Origin: Falciphora oryzae | Lineage: Eukaryota > Ascomycota > Sordariomycetes > Magnaporthales > Magnaporthaceae | Length of the DNA: 64,000 bases | Direction of reading: 5' to 3' | Assembly (NCBI GenBank): GCA_000733355.1 | Contig: JNVV01000023.1 | Location: 335,594-399,593, forward strand | Shown here: positions 11,015 to 20,529 of the stretch, piece after piece | Layout of the letters: each line of letters begins with the position of its first letter | Numbering within the stretch: the stretch's first letter is position 1 | Position numbers and translations under genes: made by a program | The notes under the pieces: model-generated | What the model was told of the DNA's origin: nothing | The model's input: only the letters and a program-made list of their open reading frames with translations | Database searches by the model: none

Positions 11015-14000
11015 ATGGCAGAGTCTCTTGCGGCCCTCGGAGTGGCGGCGAATATCTTCCAATTCATCGAACTAGGATACAACCTCGGCAGAGCCATCTA
11101 CGAAGTTTACCAAAGCGCCGATGGCCTCCCCGCCCAGACCGTCGACATGGCGAACACGGCTGCCGAGCTGAAGACGATGGCCTCCAAAGTGAAGAAGGAT
11201 AACCAGTCATCTGGAGGCAAAGATTCGGTTCTCAACACCGTGCTGCAAAAAGCGACCGACGCTGCCGACGATCTTTCATGGGAAATCAACAATCTGAGAC
11301 TCAGCAGCGGGCTATCCTCGATCTCGGAGCGGCTTGCGAGATTCATCATTGCTATGAGGATCATTCGGAGGAGGAGGAAGGTCCAGGGTCTCAACGAGCG
11401 TATCGTCGAGATCAGACAACAGGTTCTGTTGCATCTCCAGGCGCTTGTCCTACAGCAAGGAAATGAGCAGGCAAACTCTCTCGACGGCTTGCTTGGTGCG
11501 GCGGCGATGGCAACGGAATTTCACGAGTCGCACACAAGGAAGCTGCAAGAGATTGCCCGGGATCTGCAAGCTTTCACATCGGCTGCCACGAGTTTGAGCT
11601 CCCAATGCGACCAAAAATCCAACGAGTTGGTCAAAAGCATCGCCGCCTTTATCGATCGAGTCCGCCATTACGAAACCATCAAGGGCATTCTCGAAAGCCT
11701 GCATTTCAAAGAGCTGAGACAGCGACAAAATGAAATCCCGCAGGCGCACCTCAAAACCTTCGAATGGATGTTTGCTGCTGAAGGTGGCAAAACATTCCGG
11801 GACTAGCTACGTGGCCCTTCTGGCGGCATCTTCTGGATCACTGGAAAACCTGGTTCGGGAAAATCTACCCTCTTGAAGTTTCTCCTCAGGGACTCCCGAA
11901 CTCGCGAGCTTTTGGGGGACTGGCTACAGGACGAGAGGCCTCTTCTTCTGCTCAGTCATTTCTTCTGGGCCATGGGCGACCGAATCCAGAGGTCATACGA
12001 GGGGCTTCTTAGGACCATTCTTTTCCAAGTCTTAGCTGCCTATCCCGAGCTACTCCCGACCGCTTGCCCCAACCGCTACTCAGCCACATATCGTTGCCTC
12101 GAATCTTGGACAGTTGAGGAGCTGTCAGAGTCCTTCCAGTTGTTAGCAAATGCCGGACGATTACCGGCACGCATTTTCATTTTCATCGACGGCCTGGACG
12201 AATATGACGGCGAACCAACCCACATCGCGAAGGTGGTCCATACAATGGCTTCTTCTCCAGAGATCAAAATCTGTTGTGCTAGCAGACCTTGGCGCCTATT
12301 GCAAAGTAGAAGTGCATGCAGTAGACCGTTTGGCTTTATTTCTACCTCTAAAGAACTAATAGGAAAGCGCCCGAGGGTCTTCGACCCTCGGGGTCTTTAT
12401 ACATGAGTGCGCAGTAGGAGTGGAGAGCCCCTCTCGGCGTCGCCGAGTGCTCTATAACCGCTTATTGAGCACCTGCGACGCCAGCGAGGGTGGCGATGCC
12501 GACCCTGGCCGGCATGGCCGGAGGACCCCCTCGATCCTTTGCGACAGCGCCCCTTTGAAGTAGCCTTCAAATCAGCCGCTGGAACCGTCCGCGTCCATGA
12601 CCTTACCGAGAACGACATCCAGCTCTATGTCAAGGGCTCGCTCAAGCAAGATGAAAACTACCTGAAACTTAGCTCAAGAGCTCCTCAGGAGGCTCAGGAT
12701 CTCGTGGATGCCGTCACTTCACGTGCCGAGGGCGTGTTCTTCTGGGTATTTTTGGTTGTCAGGTCTCTTCTACGCGGCCTTGGCGGAAACGACGACATTT
12801 CAACACTACACCGAAGGCTTGAAGAGCTTCCCACAGACCTCGACGCCTTCCTCGGAAGGATGCTTCTGTCGATCGAGAAGGTGTACCAAGATAAAGTGGC
12901 AACCATATTAAACTGTCTCCTGGTCGCCAACAAGTCTCTGCCCGTGGTTGTCTTTTCCGCGATGGATGAGCTCCAAGATTTTCTCGTCCCAAAAAGAAAG
13001 CTGTGGTTTCCTGAATCACATGCCCAGACGGGCCTCAAATCGTTCTTTACTGGACGTGGGACAACGGAGATGACGGGAAACTGGCCAGTGTCAACCGATT
13101 CAAACAGTCGGATTTCTGGAATGGATGGGATTCTCGCGCTAAAAGAAATCCTGCTACACCAATGTCGCGACTTGATACAATCCTGGAACGGGGACTCAGG
13201 CCCAGCAGAGTGGTTGCCTCAGATAGGCTTCATTCACCGCACAGTGGTCGACTTTCTCCGCACCCCGAAGGCCTCATCCATGATAGTGCCCCCCTTGGAG
13301 GCGGGGTACTTCCACTTCTCCCTCGCATGCTCCTTGATCCGCCTAATCGAGATTTCTGGTGGCTGCTCCTACAACATTCTCCAAGAATGTGTCTGCTCGA
13401 CTTTGTCTTTGGCAGCTTCGCAAAGGCACCCAAGAACGAAGGAAGCTTTACTCTTCCTCAATCAACGGCTCCTCGAGCTGCCCCAAGACTCCTTTTACAG
13501 GCGTCAGGAGCCTAAATCTCTATTCCCTCCACTTTCTCATCACAACACTGTCGAACGTCCGCCTAGCGTTTACGACTACACCTTTCCGATGGTGGCGTTT
13601 CGACTGGGATTTTATGAGTGCGATTTTGCCCTGCCCTTGACGGCGGGGGGTGCTCTTGTCGGCGATTATGCAAAGTTCTGGAAAGTTGTCTTTCTCCAAG
13701 CTTTGCAGCCTGCGTGTAGTGCAATTACAGCCGAGGACGCGGCATTCGACGCAGGTGAGGGTGTGGATGGAGGAATAAACCTGGATGGGTTACGTACCCT
13801 TCTTACCAAAGCCAGCGCAGGACACATCTCCGATGCTATTCTCAAAGATTCCTTCTACTCCACCCGGGAGTGCCCGAGCCACGAAGTCCACCTTATCGCC
13901 GGCCGCTCAAACTGTTGCCTCACTCTGGCGGGGGTTAAAAATGGCCGGGGAAGAGACAAGCACTGGAAGGTCTTGGAGATGATTCTCTCCGGATTCTCCG

Positions 14001-14221
14001 CGAGCCTTATTCACTGGAACTTGGAGGACCGAGGATATATGCCGACAAATTTGTTCGACGAATTCTTGTTCTCTTTGCAGGGCAACGCCACGGATAATAG
14101 CTATGCGGCCTGCAAGATGCTACTTGAGGCTCCATTGGCCGAGGACGGTCCGACGGAGCCATGGCTAGTTACCCTCCTAGCCGCTCAGAAGGCAAGGAAA
14201 GCCCCAGGGTTTACGAGTTGA
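11015..14221 (+). pseudogene. NACHT NLR-type STAND protein, disrupted
   Basis: From the Met at 11015 an N-terminal helical domain begins MAESLAALGVAANIFQFIEL, the typical fungal STAND N-terminus. A NACHT ATPase follows: Walker A GKPGSGKST at 11843-11869, Walker B FIDGLDEYDG at about 12185-12214, and the CCASRPW block at 12272-12292. About 550 helical residues come after it with no obvious WD40, ankyrin or TPR repeats. Such proteins are intracellular receptors for non-self recognition and heterokaryon incompatibility. Two lesions break it: a TAG at 11804-11806 where a Trp codon would fit (a CpA to TpA change on the other strand, as RIP makes), and a 261-bp insertion at 12291-12551 that brings stops. 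The frame after the insertion is open to 14221. A short open frame in another phase (14161-14349) may be the shifted C-terminus. Splicing around the lesions cannot be fully excluded. Confidence 0.75.
12291..12551. mobile_element. 261-bp MITE-like insertion in the NLR gene
   Basis: The NLR reading is interrupted between the NACHT RPW block and the EVAFKSAAG block. The inserted DNA starts GGCGC..GCAAAG, and its other end is an imperfect inverted copy (reverse complement GGCGC..GCAAAG). CCTT occurs immediately outside both ends (12287-12290 and 12552-12555). Inside are a perfect 10-bp stem with a 3-nt loop (12370-12392) and a 7-bp stem (12433-12447). No coding capacity is seen. This looks like a non-autonomous TIR element with a 4-bp target duplication, although removing one CCTT copy does not exactly restore the frame. 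Confidence 0.55.
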
Positions 14222-14688
14222 GGAAGAAAACAGATGACCGCTTAACAGAGGCCTTCGGAGCAGAGCGTGCAATAAGGCTCAAGGATGATCTTACGCGGGC
14301 GAGGCGAACAAAGGATCTTGATTCACGAGGTCTACGATGGAGGAACTGAGGACCCTAGAGATGTCTATTTTTGCAGTGAAGAAGAATAAGTACTTGGATT
14401 GGGAGGGTTTCTGCGATCAGAATCATCATGCCCCTAGCTTGCAATAGGAAAGCCTGAGAGGGAGGTGGGTAAGAGGTCCAATGAGTATCTTCCCAATGCT
14501 CGCCCTAGCCACGGAAGTAACGGCTGGGGCTCTGAAGTCGGTGGCTTCGATAAGATTCGAATCAAGAAGAGAGACAAAAAATAGATCGATAAAGCCCCGG
14601 GAGTCCGCGCATAGGGAAGGCACGAAATGTGTGGCCGGCGCTCATATTGGTAAAGAAGTTGGCGGGGAGGAGTGGGTGGTAGTGATGC
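14222..14688. other. Spacer between NLR and ERG24 3' ends
   Basis: This is convergent intergenic DNA. Its first part may hold the frame-shifted NLR C-terminus (open to 14349). I see nothing else. Confidence 0.5.
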
Positions 14689-16310
14689 TTAGTACACGTA
14701 GGGCAGAATTCTCCACGGCACGGCCTTCTTATACTTGACCCAGTCGTCGCCGTACTTCTCAGCGCAGGCGGCATCGTCGCGGCCTTCGCGGTGGATGAGG
14801 AGGACGGCAAAGTAGAGGACGTAAAAGTACGTGAACATCATGCCCCAACCCCTAGCAGCGTCCTGTACAACCTCGCGCCCGTCCAGCATGGTGGCACCGG
14901 CACCCGCGAAGGCCACCCCTCCCGGGAGGATAAGGTAGCCGGCGATGCCGGTAGGCAGGCTAAAGGGGGAGGCCTGCAGCCAGTCGCCAAAGTAGTTGAT
15001 GTGGCGGGAGCGCCCCCACCAGCCGGCGGTGAGCAGGCGGGTGCCGCGCTTGGTCTGGATGTAGGACATGCCCTTGACGCTGGGGTCGTCGGGCTTGGTG
15101 CGGAACACGTTCTTCTGGGTATTGGCGGCGCGGAAGATGTAGAGCCCCAGGAGGAAGACGGTCGTGACACCGACGACGCCGGGGACGCCCAGGTGGACCG
15201 GGTAGACGGACAGGTAGCGGCACTGGGTCGAGTACAGGAAAGGCACCCAGACGATGTCGCCAAAGGTCAGCATGTAGCCAAGGCCGTCGGTCGTGATGTC
15301 CATCATGGTCAGGATGCCCTGCTCGAGGTACTGGCCGTCGAGAACGTAGAAGGACTGGACGATGGCAGTGAAGACGATGCTGTCGGACACGTAGCCGTAG
15401 GAGCGGTACTGCTTGGCAATGAAGGCCAGGTCCATCAGGATCCAGCCCGTCAGGCCAGGGCGCATCTCGAGGAAGGTCTTAACATCGATCTCGCCGAAGA
15501 TGGGGAGGGTGACGCGCGGGTTCAGCTCGCGACCAATGTAGTAGTCGTAGATGAAGTTGCCCGTGTGGCCTCCGGCGGCGAGCTCTCGCAGCTCAGGGTT
15601 GCCCGGCTTGACGGAAAAGCTCTTGACATAGACCCAAGTCGAGATGATGAAGGCCAGGATGATATTTCCTGTCAGCAGCTGCAGGTAGTTGTCCGAGATG
15701 AAGGTCCAGACGACAAAGTTGGCGCCTTGCAGGTACGTGCCAACGGCGCAGCCAAGTAGCTGGACGATGGTGGCAGAGAAAGCTGGGAGGCATCAGTTGG
15801 TCTGCGCGGGGAAGCTTCAACAAACACGTGCCAATGGAACAGACAAGCAGCGAGCCAGCCGACTTACCATTGAAGCGGTACTTGAGCGGGCGATCCGACT
15901 GCTTCAGCTTGGTGCCGAGGACCTCCTGGGCGGGGAGGACGACGTGGAGGACCAGGCTCAGGAAGTAGTAGGCCAGCAGCCAACCGGTGGCCTCCCAGCT
16001 GACGAAGCCGCGCAGGCCTTCGGCGGGCCAGGGAATCTCGGACTTGAGCTTGTCCCAGGTGAGAGTGCGCGGGCTCAGCAGCGACGGGACGGGACAGCCC
16101 GTGATGTCATTGCAGGCGAAGAAGAAGGCCCACAGCAGCACAGGCAGGCCGAAGACGATGGCCGTGGCGCCGGGGCTGTTGGTCCGCAGGTCAGTCAGCA
16201 GCTGAAGGAGGCGGGATGGAGCTCTGTGGCGCCGGAGACGCGTCGCAAGGTTTGCGTGTAAAAAGGGAGACTTACGGGCCTGCAAACTCGTATTTGACTT
16301 TTCCAGCCAT
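14689..16310 (-). CDS. erg24: Delta(14)-sterol reductase (ERG24 family)
   Basis: This ER membrane enzyme reduces the C14=C15 double bond left after lanosterol 14-demethylation in ergosterol synthesis, using NADPH. Three exons join cleanly in frame: 16310-16276, 16175-15868 and 15782-14689, with introns of 100 and 85 bp, giving 478 aa, close to the usual length. The short first exon encodes MAGKVKYEFAG and splices into PPGATAIVFGLP, the family's N-terminus. The diagnostic C-terminal half is present: NTQKNVFRTKPDDP, LLTAGWWGRSRHINYFGDWL and the C-terminal DDWVKYKKAVPWRILPYVY. Multiple hydrophobic segments are seen, as expected. The ERG4/ERG24 family also includes C-24(28) reductase, but the motifs fit ERG24 better. 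Confidence 0.93.
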
Positions 16311-16928
16311 GATTGCTCGATGTATTGAGATGGACGAGAAGTCGTCGCTCGCTCGTCCGTCCTGGGTCGTTCGTGCTTCGTGCAGGACGTTCGCAGAGAC
16401 AGACCGCCCTTGTTCAAAACCGACACCTCTTTGGCTTTTGTTCCACGTCGCCCCTCGACGCAGAAATTGATGGCCTGGTCCGTGCAGTAGCTGTCCAATT
16501 TCGAGGCTTCGATCCCCACATTAAACAGCCCAACCGGGATCGCTGGATCCGGGCCTGCCAAGCCACTGGCCCCACGATCTGCCAGTGACTCGATGAGGTC
16601 AACCGCGGTCGGGGACATCAATCTCCCCGTCCGCAACGAGATGAACTGGGGACGGGCAGCCAGCGGACGGTCACATTGGTCACTCCAATGCCAAACCAGC
16701 TTTCGCATTGCTGGAAACGCAAAGTCATTGCAACGAAATCCAGACGGCTTTTTGCTATGGCGGCCACCAGCCACACCCCACTTCCACCGCAAATCCCGTA
16801 TTCCGCAGCAGAAATACGATGCGAATACGCTGGCCCGATTGATCGTTCCCTGTCGGACTTTTACAGGTCTGACGGCTACAACAACCGACCGACATCCATC
16901 ACGTCAGCCCTCCCAACCCTCGCCGCCT
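16311..16928. other. ERG24 upstream region
   Basis: This is non-coding DNA between the ERG24 start and the 3' end of the next minus-strand gene. It should hold the ERG24 promoter. I see no clear TATA box or convincing gene. Confidence 0.5.
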
Positions 16929-17725
16929 CTACTTGCAAGGACCATCAACCCGGACGTGTCTGCCCCAGCCCTCAAACGGCGACGAGGCCGGGTCGCACTT
17001 CTCCCAGACCGGCGGCACCGTCGTGCGCAGCGCCGGGCCGTCGCCGCCGCGGCCAAGGTAGCCCTCGCCGGCCGCCTCGGTGGTGTTGTCAAAGAAGAAG
17101 GTCTGCATCGACAGCTGCGTCTTGCGCCGCTCGTCCCGCCCCGCCTCGGCCCGCGGCACCGCGACGCTAAAGTCGGCGTCGACGTCGCCGTTGGCGGCCC
17201 AGTCAAGCTTCTTGTTGAAGGTGCCCTGTGGTTGCTGTCAGCTCACGATCTTGATCGCTGAGGTAGCTGCCCTAGGGAGAAACGCGACCACAATCGAAAG
17301 CCACTCACAAAGTAACCCGAGTTAATACTCCACTTGTAATTCCCCACCCCGTCCTGCGCGTTGACGACGTGGCTGTTGGTGATGTCCAGGCTGAACTGCG
17401 TCGACGCGTCCGCCGCGCCCGCGCCGAGCCGCACGCGGCCCTCGTGCCGCACCTCGTCGACGGCGAAGCGCCAGCCGTCCAGCGCGTCAGCGGCCAGGTC
17501 GAACAGCGCGACGCAGGCCGCCGACCGCGACGCCGGGGTCCCCGTGGCGTAGTAGTCAACCGTCGCGGCGCCCGCCGTCAGGCCCAGGCGCAGCGTCTCG
17601 GCGGACGGGCAGCCGCCCGAGTACGACGCCATGATGCTGGCCAAGTGGAAGCCGTCGGCGGACTGGGCCTGCGCGGCTGCGAGGCGCAGCAAGGCAGCGG
17701 AGGCGATGGCGAGGGAGGTGCGCAT
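16929..17725 (-). CDS. Secreted DUF4360-like protein
   Basis: Two exons, 17725-17309 and 17225-16929 (83-bp intron with GTGAGT donor and CACAG acceptor), give 237 aa. The start MRTSLAIASAALLRLAAAQA is a clear signal peptide. The mature part contains GGCPSAETLRLGL, then a Cys in SAACVALFDL, a DGWRFAVDEVRHEGRVRL strand-like block, and after the intron GTFNKKLDWAANGDVDADFS. This layout (GCP near the N-terminus, a Cys in a CxxxxDL block, GxxxL strands) resembles fungal secreted DUF4360 proteins, whose function is unknown. Family assignment is tentative; secretion is well supported. A TATA-like box lies 122 bp upstream. Confidence 0.7.
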
Positions 17726-17845
17726 GTTTGTTTTGCTTGGTTGGCGGTGGGACTTGTGGGCAGGGTTGGTGATGGCAAGGAAGGGGGATGGGGCTGTTGC
17801 TTCTTGCCATCCTTCAAGACGGCCTTCCGTGTCTCGACATGCTAC

Positions 17846-17852
17846 CTTTATA
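17846..17852 (-). promoter_or_regulatory. TATA box of the DUF4360-like gene
   Basis: TATAAAG on the minus strand, about 120 bp upstream of the Met at 17725. Confidence 0.5.
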
Positions 17853-18335
17853 CTCCGAGACCTTCTGGTGTTTTTGTTGGGATATTGAGCAAGTGACTCG
17901 CTCCAGTAGACGAAGGCTCCCGGCAACCCGTCTACCAGCTCCAGTTAGCAGAAACACGATCCCCTCTCGGCAGAGTTCCGGCTTCCTCGGTGAGGGTTCG
18001 TCCGCTCCCGCAAGCAATACCCATTCCATACGACTTGGCCAAACGAAAATTTCCCCCCTGACGCAGTGATTGCTTGCCGCTGCCAACAATCCCGCGGTAC
18101 CATCCACCAGCACAGATCCGAGGATAGACAACATAGGCAAGAGTGGTAGAGGTAATTTCGGTGCCGGTGAGCGGTTTGGGACCCCGCTCCTCGGACGGCC
18201 AGGCCCGGACTACACCTTGAGGCGGCCGGACACTGGGAGGTTGTTAAAGACAGGAGGCGCTTCGCTCGCTCGGATCAAATAGTCGTATCTGCAGGTTATC
18301 TGCATGGGCGGCTCACGGAACCATGGTGGTCAATA

Positions 18336-20522
18336 TTAACGAGTTGCCGAGACTACCGAGCGAGGGTGCGTGAACTGCGGGGTTCGTGGAACACACCTTG
18401 ATACAGGTACCATGGTGTGTAAGCCATCATCTTGGCCTCCCTTCCCTCCATCACGGGTCGGCTTTCTGTCTCGAAAGTCGGGTCGGGACCCGGAAAGCGG
18501 AGGGCGATAGCCCGTTCGGTTTTTAGAGATACCGTCATGACGAAGAAAGACGTCTCGCAGCAACGAAATCTATCCAGCCCGTTGGCATCCATGACAAATG
18601 GGAACCATTCTTGCTGCATGGTCGTAGAAGTTAATGTCCCGGTCCGATGACATCAGCGATTAACTGCGTGTTTGAAGACAGGCGTCAGTCCAGGTAGCTC
18701 GATGTTAATAAACTGCAGGTCTACAGGCTCCAGATCTTAGCAGGATGGGTTTCGAACCATGGTAATGAAGTAATTGATAGCAACCGTTGTGCCAAACCCC
18801 GGGATCCCTCGGCATGCCTCTACTGCCCCCGCGTGCAAGCCTCCGGATCCTTCCAGGGGTTAAAGTCCCCCGTTGCGACCTATTGAATCGTCACCTCGCA
18901 AGTCCTTCGAGAGCTTCAAAGGGGTCGAGGAGCATCAGTCTCCGGGCCTTCTGCAGACCATCGTGGCCATTGGTAGTCCGGAATCTTCAGCCATGACCTC
19001 GAAGTAGCATCGAGGCCGCTTTGAGAAAAGAACTTGGTGACTGATGTTCCAAGCAAATGCGACCCGAGCGAGCGCCACAGGGGAAGCAAAGAAGTCTACT
19101 TATCCATGGGCGAAAGGCTCTTGTTCGACTGCCCGCGTTGGGGTCCATAGATCCCGCCTATGTTTGTATCGACCCGCAGCCGAACCTGGCCAAGGACATA
19201 GAGAGGGGGATGCTCTTGCTGACAAGCATATCTGCTAGTGATCCTAGCGACTAGGCGCGGGACCTCGACCAAGCAATGCATCATCGCACGAGCAACAGCG
19301 GTGAGGCTATTTCCATACTGTGCATGACTCCGCAGCACTGCCCCTCGGAGTCTAGGTCATCAGCAGGGTTGGTCTCAATCCCAAGCAAAGACCCTCAGTC
19401 TGACAGAGAAGCCCTAGTAGTTCTCATTGCTCCATCGGCGTCTTCTCTGTGTGCAAGTAGCCCGCCAGCATATCCGAGCAGCTCATGCTTCTTGGTATTA
19501 GCCATGACTGTCGTGATCCTGGAACGGGAAAGACGACGCCCGCCAGTAGCATCAAGCACCTAGGCGCGACCACACCGCGGTCTTTGGAACCCTGGGCGGA
19601 TACTCATCGCCATATCAAGTTCAAGACCCTCACAGGAGCCTCAGAGCGCATAGCCAGAAACCAGGCCAGTTGTCCAACGAGTCTCGGCTGTTGTGATGGA
19701 AAGTGGACTAGGATCATCATCTTGCCGAAGAAGTCCCATATTCTCGGCCGAATTTTGCCACGCCAGCCCTGGCCTACGGACTGCGGCCATTAGCAGACGA
19801 GGGTCGCTCGAACGGTGTGGTCCGTGGGGTGATGCAAATGACAGGTTCTCTGACAACAAGTCAGTCCCGCGCTCCACGCCTTCCACAGTCCTCAGCCGTA
19901 GGTGTCGCGATGCCTTTGTTAGATGCCGGTCTCTCTTATTGGATGGCTGCAACGGGAGCTATCGGCCTTGGCCGGTTGACATTAGTCTTCGTCAGTCCGA
20001 CTAGAGAGACCTGTGGTGCAATGCTGCCGAGTAACGGTCCCACCGTCCATAATGGACCCTGACGAAATCACAAGAGACTTTGTAAAGTCCACATAGTTTC
20101 GCGCAAACGTCGGTAGGAGCAACGAGGGTCCGAGCAACACACAGGCCTCTCTTCTGCTCATCAGATAGACACCGTGCGCGCCCGGCTCGATCAATCACTT
20201 GGCTCCAGGACTGCTGCACGAAATATCTCCGATGTTGGACTAGACCGCCTTTCTTATTCCGAGTGGGGTTTTTATCTACGTTGATAGACTCTTGTAGTCT
20301 TTCTTCGCGGCTCTCCCCATGGATGTGGCGTGGTTTGGGGCACGGAATTCTCTGCATCTCTCGGAAAACGAGGGTTTTGTGGCTTTGGTTGGCCCATGGG
20401 ATCACCACAACAAGGATTTTGTGTCGCAAAAAGCGAGCCAACAGCGCATTGTTTGAAGGAATGGAAAGTGTGACTTACCAGACGGTCTTTCCAAAGACAA
20501 ACAGGCTTTTTTTTTCTTCCAT
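18336..20522 (-). pseudogene. Decayed coding relic, family not identified
   Basis: On the minus strand, protein-like stretches are strung together but broken by stops and frame changes. Examples are CRGIPGFGTTVAINYFITMV at about 18740-18820 and an open 88-codon stretch at 18353-18619 that contains MQQEWFPFVMDANGLDRF and KMMAYTPWYLYQGVF. Further up, 19350-19560 shows more fragments. The WFPFVM block recalls the middle domain of fungal Zn2Cys6 regulators, but no DNA-binding domain is visible and I do not trust the match. A Met at 20522 followed by a good GTAAGT donor could be the old start. Treat it as a probable gene remnant of about 2 kb; the strand is inferred from where the longest sensible stretches lie. 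Confidence 0.3.
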
Positions 20523-20529
20523 TATCTGT

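Noticed and set aside
10681..11202. 173-codon plus-strand frame across the right end of the TIR element
   Set aside because: It runs from the element into the NLR gene in the wrong frame, and no homology is seen.
14791..15759. 322-codon open frame on the plus strand
   Set aside because: It is antisense to the well-supported ERG24 exon. Its Gly/Val/Asp/Gln composition is the usual shadow of GC-biased codons.
15593..16792. 399-codon minus-strand frame
   Set aside because: It contains ERG24 exon 2 but reads through both introns and beyond the true ATG. The spliced model explains it better.
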